Below, one piece after another: positions 22,285 through 33,839 of a DNA stretch of 64,000 nucleotides. The stretch comes from Theobroma cacao (taxonomy: Eukaryota > Streptophyta > Magnoliopsida > Malvales > Malvaceae). Below the pieces are notes generated by a model, which ran no database searches, had not been told where the DNA came from, and was given only the letters and a program-made list of their open reading frames with translations. Location: assembly GCF_000208745.1 (NCBI RefSeq), contig NC_030857.1:19378449-19442448 (forward strand), read 5' to 3'. Both the position numbers and the translations under genes were made by a program. The first letter of the stretch is position 1, and the number at the start of each line of letters is the position of its first letter.

Positions 22285-23991
22285 CTGTTTGCTAGAGTTT
22301 GCCACATTCTGATAAGTGATGAAACAACTTTTATGCTAGTTTATTTGCTGCCCAAAAATAGTCTCATAATCCTGCAATAACATTAAAATTCTCTGCAAGG
22401 ATGATTTAACACCATTGGTAAATATGATAACATCATTTACGAAAGCCAAATGGCTTATTGACATTGAGCAATCAGAAAAATAATGAAGGGAAGGATATTG
22501 ATCAAACAAAGCATTAAGCCCTTTAGACAAATATTCCGCAGCCAGAATAAATAATTGAGGAGAGATTAAGTCACCTTATCTTAAACCGCTTTCTCACTTA
22601 AAATATCCCACTATACTGCCATTTATCAACAAGGAAAACCAACAATTGGATATACAGCGTTGAATCATGTTAATCCATTCAAAATTAAATCCAAACTGCC
22701 GTAGCATTCTATAAAGAAAACCCCATTCAAGCTGATCATATGCCTTCATCATATCCAACTTAAGAACTACGTTCCCACCCTTAGCTTTCTGGTCAATTTT
22801 CCCTACTAATTCTTGAGCTAGCAAGATATTATCACTAATCAATCTGCCCCCAACAAAGCCACTTTGATTATTTGTAATGATAGAAGGAAGTACCTTGGCA
22901 AGTCAGCTAGCCAAAAGCTTTGTAATGATTTTGTTCAAGACGTTGCAAAGGCTTATCGGCCTATAATCACTCTATTTCGAAGAATTGTTATTCTTGGGCA
23001 AAAAAACAAGTGTTGTGGAGGTTATTCCCCTTGGGAGAGCCGCACCATGAAAAAAATGCACTACTGCATCCAATAGATCTTTGGCAACTATATCCCATCA
23101 TTGTTGATAAAAGTAAGATGAGAACCTATCAAGGCTAGCAACATTATCTTTATCAATATTAAACACTGCTTCTTTAAGCTCATCAATGGTAGGCATTGCA
23201 CATAAATTAACATTATCAGACTCAGATATAATGGAAGGAATTAGAGAGTCATTAAACGTGGTCAGATCACCCGGTTTTGACTTCATGAGGGAGGACAACA
23301 AATCTACTGTAGATGATTTCACCAAATTCGGGTCTTCAGTCCAGCTCCCATCCAGATTTTGAATTTTAAAGATATGGCATTTTATTCACTTTTTCTTGAC
23401 TCGCATGTGGAAGAATTTGGTGTTCCTCTCACCCTTCACTAGCCATTAACACCAAATTTCTACTTGCAGATAATTCTTCAACACTAAGATAGTGGTTAAG
23501 CTAAGCATATACTTTGTTCATGCAAGCACAGTTTTCAACAATTTGCAGCTCTTTGTTTTGCCAACTTCAAGTTGTGAAAAATATCTCCAAACACATCCTT
23601 ATTCCACCATTTTAGGGACTACTTTAATCGACGTTGCTTAGCCCAAAAAGCTTGTAAACTCGAGCCAAAAATGGGAAGATTCCAATTCTGTGCCATAAAA
23701 TTTTTAAACCCATGATGAAGCACCAAGGCATGCAGAAACTAAAAAGATGAGGGGGCTTTATCTTGATGTTTTGAGCAGGATATCAGCAGCGGACAATGGT
23801 CCGAACCATCCTTATTTTAGATGCTAGATTCGCGTAGAAGAGAAGAAGTCTGCCCACTGATGATTATACACCATTCTATCCAACAGTTCAAACATATGGT
23901 TATTTGTCCAGGTGAAAGGATTTCTCTCAAAACCACCATCCATTAACCCACAATCAAGCAACACTGCGGCAAAGTCTTCAATGGAACCTCC
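22285..23991 (-). pseudogene. LINE-1 ORF2, middle piece: RT core and endonuclease end
   Basis: On the minus strand from right to left: the end of the endonuclease (23991-23824, NPFTWTNNHMFELLDRMVYN), the linker (about 23325-23098, DNVASLDRFSSYFYQQ), and RT motifs NILLAQELVGK and KLDMMKAYDQLEW (22842-22594), whose Asp is the first catalytic one. Then LAFVNDVIIF (22530-22336) stands where the catalytic FADD box should be; the A-to-V and D-to-N changes remove it. Several frameshifts separate the pieces. The ORF track of the endonuclease part runs a few codons into the neighbouring LTR, which is not part of the gene. Confidence 0.87.
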
Positions 23992-26194
23992 TGTAGTACC
24001 CCATACTTTGATATGGTGGCTAATAAAGCTTACGAATGCCAATCGAGGTTAATTACCAAGTTAAAAAGGTGATTCAGAAATGAACTTGTGAAACCTCAAC
24101 CTCTATAGACCCGTAACTAGCAGTAGACGTGATAACACAAATCAGGGGCAATTTCATCATTTCTCATGGTGAGCTCCTGGAAGTAGCTCTCAAATGTTAT
24201 TAAGGTCTAAATAGACCTAAGGAATAAATGAATGATGGTAAAAATGAATGAAGAAGATAGAAATATCGATAATTTTCACGATAGAGGCAAAATGGTCATT
24301 TTGCATCTCGAGTCGAAATTTTTAAATTTTCATGAACCCGAGTATTTTTAGACTCTTATGGACCTTGTCTCAGTGTCCAAGAAGTAAAAAAGATTGTAGA
24401 AAGGCAATGGAAGAACAAAATGACATTGTTAAGGGCATTTTGATAATTACGTGAGAAAATGGATAAACATAAGGCATAAATATCTAAGTTTCTAGCAAGT
24501 TTTTCAAATTTCCAGCAACTTCTTCTTCTTCTTCTTCCTTTCTCACGTTTTCTTATCCTCCATGGGAGCTTGCTTTTAAACCTCCATAGATTTTCTCAAG
24601 TTAACCCTAATTTTCATGCTTTTGTGCACTTTTTCTCAAAGTCCTTTGTGCTCTCTTACGCTTTCACCTTAAAACCCTCAAAAGCCTTTCCTTAATACTT
24701 TCTCTCACTAGTTAGAAGTTTTAGAGAGAGAAAGAGAGATTTTGAAAAAGAATTCGATTACAAAGCTACCAAGGTCCCAACGAGACCCCATATCTCCATT
24801 CGGACCATTAGTGGGATTTGGAGTCGATTTAAGAATCAACAAAGACATTGTGAGTGAACTTTCACTGAAAATATTTTGGGAAATGTATTGGTATTTGGAT
24901 GAAGCGTGTGAATGATTTTTGTTTGATTGTTCCTTAAAGATTATGCATGGGAACAAGCTTTTATTAAAATGTTTTACGTTGTGAGTGTGCAATATGATGA
25001 ATCCTTGTGCCTTATATGATGTTGATATAAATATATATATTACGTATTGATAGTTAATATTGTGTAACAAATATAAACATGCGTGTGCGCAATATGGGGA
25101 TGCACATGCTGGTGATGACGAGGTTCGAAACTGTGGATAGTGATGTTGATGTGTGCGAATAGGGAGTGCACATGATGATGTTGATGTGTGCGAGTAGGGA
25201 GTGCACACGATGATGTTGAAGTGTGCGAGTAGGGAGTGCACACGATGACATTGCCTTGTGCGTGTAGAGAGTGCACATTGGCTGAGTGAGGTGGTGGTAT
25301 TCATGTTTATATATGTATATATACATGTGTAAGAGAAAGTTATGAATATAGTAGGTGGATGTAATGTATGTGAAATCTTGCATGTTGAACCTTGAAATCT
25401 TGCTAATTATCTTCAAATTGAATTGTATTGTAATGAGAAACTCTCGGGTTCTTGCCGCTCGAATCTCGCTGCAGCGAGAATCCACTCTCGCTATAGCTAG
25501 AAACCTTCTGTCATGTTTACTACCTTACTTGGTTTCTGCCATATTTTCTACTTCTTTAACCTCATAGTTGATCATGGATTTTCAACATCAAAAGATTAGT
25601 TAATCAAGTTTGAAATGAGGGATTTTAATAAGAATTAAACTAAACTACATTGTTTTTGAATCTAAGTGCATCATGATTTTTAAACTTTCCTTATAGTCGC
25701 TTGTTCCCTTTCTATGTTCACTCACTGGGTTTATACTCACATTTTAAACTTCATGTTTTAGGTTTCTGAGTAAAAGGTGACTGGATCCTAGGACGAGGTG
25801 ATCCTCCCTATCCATTGTTCGGTAAGTTTACCATGATACGAAGTGTTACCACCCATGCCTCGAGTCACTCCATTGACATTCAAAGTCTTTGAATGTGTAC
25901 ATGTAAACTAGATGTGATTTGCTAAGAATCATTTGGCAAACTTTTTATGTATATTAAGATTAATGAATACCATTATGAGTATATACTTGGATTTTATGAA
26001 TCGATTTCAATGAAGTTATTATTTGAACATTATGATTTATGGAACTTAAAAGGGAATATGGATGATAAAGGGGTTGACGTACAGGTTTATATGGGAAGGC
26101 TTGCTTGGGCTTAGTGAGCTATGCCCCTTGGGCTTAGTGGGCTATGCCTATTGAGCCCACGCACCGGTCATGGCTAGGAAATTGGGTTGTGACA
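23992..26194 (+). repeat. 5' LTR of the Tekay/Del-like element
   Basis: 2203 bases. It includes a CTTCTTCTTCTTC run (24522-24538), a minisatellite (about 25130-25275), and a 16-base palindrome (25464-25479). It is about 83 bases longer than the 3' LTR, mainly because of extra minisatellite units. Confidence 0.9.
25135..25275 (+). repeat. Minisatellite of about 36 bases in the 5' LTR
   Basis: The unit is GATGTTGATGTGTGCGAGTAG followed by GGAGTGCACACGAT; three close units and one diverged unit lie here. The 3' LTR has one close and one diverged unit (about 48472-48537). Long minus-strand ORFs over this array are an artefact of its period being a multiple of three. Confidence 0.85.
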
Positions 26195-26197
26195 ACA

Positions 26198-26210
26198 TCG
26201 GTATCAGAGC
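26198..26210 (+). other. Primer-binding site of the Tekay/Del-like element
   Basis: TCGGTATCAGAGC begins three bases after the LTR end. It is the initiator-Met type with one base changed (C for G). Confidence 0.75.
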
Positions 26211-26377
26211 CCTAGGTTTAGTTGAGTCCTAAAAATTCTTGTGTCAGTCAGCGGAGTTGTCAGAGTTAGTGTAGAGTCTTGTTTATGGTTTGTGACTACA
26301 TCACAAGTCATAGATAAGAGGCTATATGAAATCTTATTCCTAGTAACCTACCCCTTCGCTAACGTCATACAAATGTT
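26211..26377 (+). other. Internal leader of the Tekay/Del-like element
   Basis: Short non-coding leader between primer site and the copia insertion; no ORF. Confidence 0.6.
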
Positions 26378-26382
26378 ATAAG

Positions 26383-27522
26383 TGTTGGTCCCTATAAATG
26401 TGCTAACGGGGGGTGAATAACCCAATTTGGCTCTTATCAATATTGCAAACTAATTTTTAGAACTTAAGAAAATAAAAACAGAGTATAAAATGCACAGTAA
26501 TTTAGAGTGGCTCGGTTTAAGATCTACATCCACTACCTTGATTATCCAACCAAGGATTTTCCAACAAATCCACTATGGGCCGATGAAATTCACAATCTTT
26601 CATCAAGCTTTACAATGGCTTTTGCCATGCTCAGCCAAAACCTTTTACACTAGTTTTTCACGGGCTCAACTAAAACCCCAAAGTGGTTTTCCAAGGCTCA
26701 ACCACAACCGATAACAATCAAGCTATCCCAAGCTTGAATAACCCCTTAGAGTGACTTCCTCACTCTAAGAATACAAGAGAAGTAGTAAAAGAAGGTACCT
26801 ATGATCACTAGTTGATCTGATTGGTACAAGATTGAGAGCAAAATACAAATGTAAAGAGTAGGCGTTTAAGTGCAGACAAGTACAGTGAAGCTTTTTTGGT
26901 TTTTCGACTTTCTATAGCTCAAATCTCATTCAAGGCTTCTCAAAAACTTGTTTCTCATTGTTAGAAGACCCTTTTATACTTGAAGATGTAACTCTGATGG
27001 CAGTTTGGCAGTTTATATCTGTTGGAAACAGTTGAGGATGAGTTCTAGCCGTTAATCAATCTTGTAGTGCTCTGGTTCAAATTGCAGACAGAGAGATCTT
27101 ATTCGATTGACTTGGTCGACTAAGTTGATTCTATTTCTGGTTTATAAATCTTGGTAGAGAGCACTTAGTCGACTGACTTGGTCGACTAAGTTGATTTTAT
27201 TTTTGGTTTATAAATCTTGGTAGAGAGCACTTAGTCGACTGACTTGGTCGACTAAATTGGTTCTGTTTCTCAAACTTTTCAGCTCGTTATTTCTCCATTT
27301 TGAAATTTGGTCAACCAATGTTCTTCCTTGTTTCACCAATAAGCTTCCTCCTTGTTATTCAGTTACATCTTATTGATTTTATCCCTCTTTTTCTTTCAAA
27401 AATACTCTTTGAAGAGTTAATAAATTAATTTCATATATTAATTTCCTACACACTCAAGTAAAGGTATTAGACACACATAGATGGGAATGTTTTATTATCA
27501 TCAAAAACTAATGGAGCCAACA
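26383..27522 (-). repeat. 3' LTR of copia element 2
   Basis: 1140 bases. Its minisatellite (27100-27260) has three GTCGAC units of about 66 bases, one more than in copia element 1. The TATA box is CTTTTATA at 26971-26978 (TATAAAAG on the minus strand). Confidence 0.92.
27095..27260 (-). repeat. LTR minisatellite with GTCGAC words (three units)
   Basis: The shared unit on the plus strand reads GACTTGGTCGACTAAGTTGA, a T-rich part, then AGAGAGCACTTAGTCGACT. The matching array in the other LTR is 36265-36425. Confidence 0.8.
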
Positions 27523-27533
27523 ATCTCCCATTT
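27523..27533 (-). other. Polypurine tract of copia element 2
   Basis: On the minus strand AAATGGGAGAT abuts the 3' LTR, matching 15798-15809 in copia element 1. Confidence 0.8.
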
Positions 27534-28364
27534 TTTGATGATGACAAAACATTCCTTGATTAACAGCATAGTGTCTTTTTAATTCTTTTTAGTTTTCTGC
27601 AGAAAATGAGGATTGCTCCCCTTAAGTATAAGCTCACCTTTGGTGTGTGCATATTTTGCTTATTTATTTCAGCCAATTTTAGTCTTGTCATATAGAAAAT
27701 GATATTGTACATTTAAAGTATACATATGTGCAGCAATGTAGAGTGATTTGCAGCAAGTGAGTATTAGTAGATCATCATTAAACTTTCAGCTTTAAGTGTT
27801 GACAAATTTTCATCAATGTTCCAACAGCTATCAACAGTTTATTGATTTCAGATTTTGTCCATATCATTCATGTTTCAATTGATATACTACACACACCATC
27901 TATATCTATTTACAAACAAAAATTATCCACAATGTCATAACAAAAATCATTTATCAGCATGTAAATCAATATCAGCATGGCATCAGCAGATTTTGTTCAT
28001 GACAGTCAAAATACCAAAATAGCAAAATATCAGCAGACTTTAATTTATACCAGTTAAGCAACATAGTCATATCAGCATTCATTTTTCACAAACAACCACA
28101 TAAACAACAAAATTAAAATTGAGTGTTTAAGTGCCACCATGGCACAAATAGCAGTTAATAAAAAAGTATTTCGAAATTGCCCTTGGACAATTTTGCTTCC
28201 TATCTCCTATTTTTCTAAGTTCCTGTTCCTGATTCTATTTTCTTTTCTTTCCTAGGTTCTTGGTTCCTCCACCCTAACATTTTTTTAATTAATTCCTGCA
28301 CCCATTTTCTGGTTCCTACACCCATTCTACTCTCCCTTTTTATCAGCATCAAAGGAAGGGGCTT
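27534..28364 (-). other. Copia element 2 region between extra ORF and 3' LTR
   Basis: Non-coding and colinear with 14999-15797 of copia element 1. It includes repeated ATCAGCA words at about 27950-28075 without a clean repeat unit. Confidence 0.6.
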
Positions 28365-30309
28365 CTATTCATTTGATGTGTCAGAGGGTGAGGATTCAGT
28401 GTCATAGAAAGGGTTTAGGGGAAAAAGAGAGGGCTCTCGGAGAAGTGAATGTTCTGGTGAGGACTTGTTTGAGACAGAGATTAGATTCTGAAGAGAAGAG
28501 GCTGAAACTGGTCAAGATTTCTCTACCAACCTGGAAGACTTTCTTCTCTTGAGAAAAGCTGTCTTGGTTGCCATAGTCTTCCTGCCTTTGGTTGGTGGTT
28601 TTACCTCAGTTGGTGGTGCTACAGTGGCTTTAGCTTTCCCTGCTTTTGCCTTTGCTCTGGCAGCTGATGCAGGTTTCTTTCCTTTTCCTACACCTTCACC
28701 ATCCTTTTTAGGTTATGTCCTGAAAATGTCTTTTTTAGCTTGTCCCTCCTTTACCATTTGGTGGAAGATATCCATGATGAAAATTTCCTCTGAAATTGAA
28801 GGAGAAGTCTGCTGTTTCTCTGTTTCTGAACCAACCACTTTTGTCCCTTATTCTAAATCATTTTTGCTTTGGGGTTCAGGAGAGGGTGTCTTGGCTGGCT
28901 GATCAACCCCTTTGGGAAAGTCCTTAGTCTACAGAACAAGATTGACAGATTTGTAGGTGGAACCTTCAACTTGAATGCCAAAACTTTCAACATGAGGAGC
29001 CGATTTTTCTACTAACTTAACTGAACCTTCAGCACCTTATTATGCAGGTGCAATGCTGGATGTGGTAGAACTATCTGCAGCCACAGGTTCAGATGGTATG
29101 TTTTCCTTCTCTTTCAGCTTGTTTTCCAACTCAGTGATTTTATCTTCCATTTTTCTGTAGCTTCACTCCTTGGTTAGTCAGCTTACCATCAATCCTCATG
29201 AACAAATTAAAAATCACTTCATTTGAAAATTTAGAGGGAGCTTCTTCAAGTTGAGTAGGCAGACTGTGTTATTTTCTTGGACCAGTTTTAAAGGTTTTAA
29301 TGAACTTTTCTCCATCAAGCATATACCCCATTTTAACCAAGCAGCCATAATAAATGGCTTGATTTCTGGTTTTTACCAAGTCCATATCATACCTCTTTAC
29401 CCATATTCCCTTCTTCTGCACAAGGGATGTATTCACATTCCCATACGGTAGATTTACCTTATCAAGTCTGCATGTACTCCTCATCTTTTCAATCATATAT
29501 CTTCCCAGATTTAGAGATACCCCATTAAAAACATGCTCCATCAGCCAGAGGTCCTAGAGGCTGATAAAGCTAAGGCTTCCACTTCTACCCTGTATATTTA
29601 CTGCTATAAAATAATGTAAAATCCTAATCTGAGGACTAGTTATCAAACCAGAATTACTTTTTGAAAAATATTTTTCTTTCCTTCCAGTGATGATCTCCCA
29701 CAATGAGGACAGATCATATTTTTCAAGCAGTTCAAATTCACTTTCTTTACATTCTATTTTCAGCAGGTTCCCTAAATCCTCAACAGTCACAACAAACTCT
29801 TTTTCATTCAGATAAACGTTCAAACCATCTTCTACATAATCATCAGAATCTATTAATTCCTTTCCTTTCAAAGTAATTCCAGAATAAAACTCTTTGACCA
29901 GACTTGGACTATAAGACCTATTCTTAAAGGTGCTGTAACCGTTTAGTTTCAATTCATCAAAGTACTCAAATAGAATGGTTTGGATTTTTACATTTTCCTC
30001 AAAACTCTTCCAATCAATGAATTTTCCATAGGAGATTGGTGCATTCTCGATATTTTTGAATCTATACTCATGCAACTTATTCCCAAATTTCAAAAAAGAA
30101 GAACTAGTACCTTTGTGGAGTGAGGGCTCTGTTTCTTTCTTCTTGTCAGTTTTTTGCTTCTTTTCTCTTAGCTTCTCGGATATATCTTTCACTTAACTAG
30201 GCATGATTTTCAAATTCTTCTTTAGACTTTCTATTCATGTTCCTTCCTCCATTGGCCTTTTCCCTTTCTTCTTTTCTGATATCTCTTTACTCTGAAATGT
30301 TTTAGCCAT
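28365..30309 (-). pseudogene. Post-pol extra ORF of copia element 2 (about 650 codons, broken)
   Basis: It begins MAKTFQSKEISEKKKGKRPM at 30309 and ends DTSNE-stop at 28365. Early stops at about 30237 and 30195, one at about 29551, and a frameshift near 29150-29110 break it, but the frame is otherwise followed throughout. N-terminal half: IDWKSFEENVKIQTILFEYF, SLVKEFYSGITLKGKELI, and LNEKEFVVTVEDLGNLLKI. The order and words such as VKEFY recall the Athila env-position domain (2231-2623: VIREFY, RGKRVLFDSLTINQFY). Then DLVKTRNQAIYYGCLVKMGY, a coiled coil, a Lys-rich part, KRRKSSRL and a Ser/Pro tail. No membrane span or signal peptide is seen. Function unknown; it may bind nucleic acid or enter the nucleus (inference). 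Confidence 0.75.
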
Positions 30310-30705
30310 ATTGGTTACAGAAATTTCTGAGGGTTTGAGTCGGTTTCAGAGGCAAACAGGAAGATTTAGTTTTTCCTTTTTTAGAGCAACGGGTTTCAGG
30401 GGAGAGATGAGGAGAGGTAGTCAGTAGTTATTACTCAGAAAAATTGCTCACCTTCCTTTTAAGTGCTGCCTTATTTTATTTCTTTATAATTTCAAACTTC
30501 CCTTAAAATTTTGGTTATTTACCTTTGATAGTTTTTCTTCATTCTTTTGGCACTCGGTAAACCCAAATTTTTACCACATTTTACTCTTCTTTCTCTAAAC
30601 TCACTGAGTCTTATTATTTAAAGCTGTCAGACCACTCTTAGTTGACTAAGAAATCCTTAATTGACTGAAAGCATTCTGTTTTCTATGTGAGAGCCAAAGG
30701 TTTTC

Positions 30706-31479
30706 TTATAACTCCTTCACACTAATCATCCCTAAATTTCTTCTAATCTCACAAAATCTATCTTCACTCAGAGGTTTGGTAAAAATATCTGCTAACTGAT
30801 GTAAAGTATTCACAAATTCTATCTTAATATCATTTTTCACCACATGGTCTCTAATAAAATGGTGTTTAATTTCAATGTGCTTTGACCTAGAGTGTTGCAC
30901 AGGATTTTTTGATATATTGATTACACTTGTGTTATTACAGTATATTGGTACATTATGCATAGTTATTCCATAGTCTTTTAATTGTTACTTGATCCAAAGG
31001 ATTTGTGCACAGCAGCTACCTAATGATACATATTCAGCCTCTACTATAGACAGTGGCACTGAGTTTTTCTTTTTGCTGGACCAAGACACAAGCATCCTTC
31101 CTAAAAATTGGCATGTTCCACTAGTGCTTTTCTTATCAATTCTACTGCCAGCAAAGTCAGCATCTGAATATCCAACTAAGTTAAGAGTTGAGTCTCTAGA
31201 GTACCATATTCCTAGTTCTTGAGTGTCTATGAGGTATCTAAAAATTCTCTTAATAGCTGTTAGGTGTGATTCTTTAGGCTGTGACTGAAATCTAGCACAC
31301 AAGCACACATTAAACTGAATATCTGGTCTATTAGCTGTTAAGTAGAGAAGAGAGTTGATCATACCTCTATAGAGCTTTTGATCTACATCCTTACCTTTTT
31401 CATCTAAGTCGAGTTTGGTGGATGGACTCATTGGTGTGGAAATTGATTTCAGCTTTAGCATATCAAATTTCTTGAGCAT
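30706..31479 (-). pseudogene. Copia element 2 RT end and RNase H
   Basis: In element sense, 31479-30985 holds the connection region (STPMSPSTKLDLDE, LYRGMINSLLYLTANRPDIQ) and the RNase H start, with Asp in GYSDADFAG and Glu in SIVEAEYVSL. A stop at about 30985 is followed by 30960-30706. There the third acidic residue is lost (IYCNNTS, where relatives have CDN), while HSRSKHIEIKHHFIRDH and LADIFTKPL, the usual copia pol end, are kept. The enzyme would remove RNA from the RNA/DNA hybrid during copying. Confidence 0.92.
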
Positions 31480-31529
31480 ATCATGAGTGTATCTTTCTTG
31501 GTTGATGAAGATTCCTTCCTCACTTTGTT

Positions 31530-32160
31530 TGATTTAAAGACCAAGGAAGTACTTTAGCTCTCCCATCATGCTCATTTTAAATTCACCTTGTATTTCCTTA
31601 GCAAAGTTCTTGCATAAAGCCTCATTAGTTGCATAAAATATAATGCCATCTACATATATTTGCACAACAATTAAATCATTTAGATATCTTTTTATGAACA
31701 ATGTAGTATCGATGCTGCCTCTATCAACTAAAAATTTTGAAAGCCTCTCATACCAAACTCTAGGAGCTTGTTTCAATCCATTCAAGGCTTTATGAAGTTT
31801 GAAAACATGATCAGATTTTTCAAAGTCTTTAAAACCAGGTGGTTATTCTACATATACTTCCTCTTGAATTAATCTATTTAAGAATGCACTTTTTACATCT
31901 ATTTGGAACAATTTAAAATTCATGAAACATGCAAAAGCTAGCAACAACCTTATGGCTTCAATCCTAGCAACCGGAGCAAAAGTTTTATCATAATCTATTC
32001 CTTTTTCTTGGTTGTCTCATTTTGCTACCAACCTAGCTTTATTTCTAACTACATTTCCTTGCTCATCTACCTTATTTCTAAATACCCATTTTGTACCAAC
32101 AATAGGGTGATTTGAAGGTCTAGGTACCAATGACCATACACGACTCCTTGTGAATTGATC
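31530..32160 (-). pseudogene. Copia element 2 reverse transcriptase
   Basis: In element sense the region opens with RNKARLVAK and ARIEAIRLLLAFA, then LFQIDVKSAFLN, which has the first catalytic Asp, and EEVYV. After a stop it continues 31785-31534 with NGLKQAPRVWYERL. The catalytic YVDD box reads YVDGIIF, with the second Asp replaced by Gly, followed by GELKYFLGL. The replaced Asp alone would abolish polymerisation. Confidence 0.9.
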
Positions 32161-32660
32161 AAGTTCTTATTGCATGGTCATTATCCAACTTTCCTCTTCT
32201 TCAGCTTCTTCAAAGTTTTTAAGTTCAATTTGAGATATAAAAGCTGAAAACTCAAAAGTTTCTATAGTTGCTTTCCTAGTTTTAACTCCTTGTGAAATGT
32301 CACCTATTATTTGGTCTTATGGGTGATCTCTTACAAATCTCCAACTCCTTGGTAGATCATCCTACTGATTTTCTACTCTTTGCAGATTTTCTAGAGGTGG
32401 AGTTTCATTTTCTCTTCTAAGTGATCTTTCTTCTTTATTTTTATTATTTTCTAAGCTCATTTTCTCTATTTGTTTTTCTAAGACTTCTACATCATCATCA
32501 TCATCATGAACTTCTTTTTGCAATGCATTTAACTCATAAAAAACTACATGAATTGATTTTTCAACAGTTAAGGTCCTTTTGTTAAAAACTCTATAGGTCT
32601 TTGAGTTTAAAGCATATCCAAAAATATTGCTTCATCACTCTTTGCATCAAACTTCCTTAG
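32161..32660 (-). pseudogene. Copia element 2 integrase C-terminal tail and linker to RT
   Basis: No open frame remains over more than about 60 codons, but it lies between integrase and RT and shows the acidic, Glu/Asp-rich linker (runs of GATGATGATG on the minus strand at about 32490-32505) common in this group. Confidence 0.65.
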
Positions 32661-32663
32661 GGG

Positions 32664-33250
32664 CTATTTTCCATTGTTCAATACAAAGCATTTACAGCCA
32701 AAACTCTTAAGCTGATAAATATTTGGTTTCCTACCTTTATAAAATTCATATGGAGTCTTTGAAATCAAAGGCCTTATTGAGACTCTATTAAGAATATAAG
32801 TTGTTGTATTTACTGCCTCAGCCCAAAGATATTTAGGTAGATTGTTCTCACATAGCATGGTCCTAGCCATTTCTTTCAGGGTTCAGTTTTTCCTCTCTAC
32901 AACTCTATTTTGCTGGGGTATTCTAGGTGCAGAAAAATTGTGATCCATCCCCTTTTCATTGCAAAATTTTTCAAAGTCATCATTTTCAAATTCTCCTCCA
33001 TGATCACTCCTTATGCGAACTATGGCTAGTCCTTTTTCATTTTCTACTTTCTTACAATGATTTAAGAATGCTTGAAGAGCATCATTCTTGTGAGCAAGAA
33101 AATACACCCAAGTATATCTAGAATAGTCATCAACTATTAAAAAGCCATAAGATTTTCCTCCTAAGCTAATTGTGCTTACTGGACCAAATAAATCAATATG
33201 AAGCAATTCAAGAGGTCTAGATGTTGACACAATCTTCTTAGACTTGAAGG
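32664..33250 (-). pseudogene. Copia element 2 integrase core
   Basis: 33230-32883 reads RPLELLHIDLFGP (first Asp), VDDYSRYTWVYFL, RIRSDHGGEFEN (second Asp) and RIPQQNRVVERKN (Glu), so the whole DDE triad is still encoded. A TGA at 32883-32885 stands where relatives have Arg in ERKNRTLQEMAR, a CGA-to-TGA change. The frame then runs on to 32664 with NLPKYLWAEAVNTTTYILNR and GRKPNIYQLKSFGCKCFV. Upstream, a stop separates it from the protease part. Confidence 0.93.
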
Positions 33251-33260
33251 ATGTCCTAAC

Positions 33261-33800
33261 TTATTTTCCTAGTTGGCAAGCATCACATATCCTATCATTT
33301 TCAAATTTTAACTCAGGCAGTCCAGCAACAAGATTTTTCTTAATTAATTTTGACGAAGTATGCATGCTCACATGTCCTAATCTCCTATGCCATAGCCAAC
33401 TATCATTTTCAGCATTTGCGACAAGACATACTTCACTATTTACTTCAAGATCTTCAAGAAAAATTACATACATGTTCTTCAATCTATTTCCTATAAATGA
33501 GATTTTATTTATACTCATATCTATCACTTCACACTTAGTGGAATCAAAGCACACTCTAAATCCTTTATCACATAATTGACTAATACTTAGTAAATCATGC
33601 TTTAAGCCTTTAACCAACAACACATGACTAATTTGAGTTTGGGAATTCTTACCAACCGTACCTATACCATGGATTCTTCCTTTTGAATCATCTTCAAAGG
33701 ATACGGTTCCTCCCTTTCTTTTATCTAGCTGAGCAAACAGCATTTCATGTCCTATCATGTGCCGTGAACAGCCACTGTCCAAGTACCAAGGTTGTTTCTT
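33261..33800 (-). pseudogene. Copia element 2 protease and GAG-pre-integrase domain
   Basis: The protease active site is DSGCSRHM at the start (33782), followed by GTVSFEDDSKGRIHGIGTV. The GAG-pre-integrase zinc module has WLWHRRLGHVSMHTSSKLI with its two histidines and ICDACQLGK with its two cysteines, all present. The frame stops right after QLGK at 33261. Confidence 0.92.
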
Positions 33801-33839
33801 CTTGAGTTAAGCCCTTGAACATGTCTCTTTTAAGTCCAG

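Noticed and set aside
24708..25485. Overlapping minus-strand ORFs of up to 198 codons, rich in His, Ser, Cys and Thr
   Set aside because: They run over the 36-base LTR minisatellite, whose period is a multiple of three; the same frames recur in the 3' LTR (48219-48824). No known domain.
28549..28902. Plus-strand ORF of 117 codons with hydrophobic stretches
   Set aside because: Antisense of the basic, Lys-rich tail of the copia 2 extra ORF; the hydrophobic look comes from reading Lys and Glu codons backwards.
33244..33579. Plus-strand ORF of 111 codons
   Set aside because: Antisense of the protease and GAG-pre-integrase region, which has clear motifs on the minus strand.
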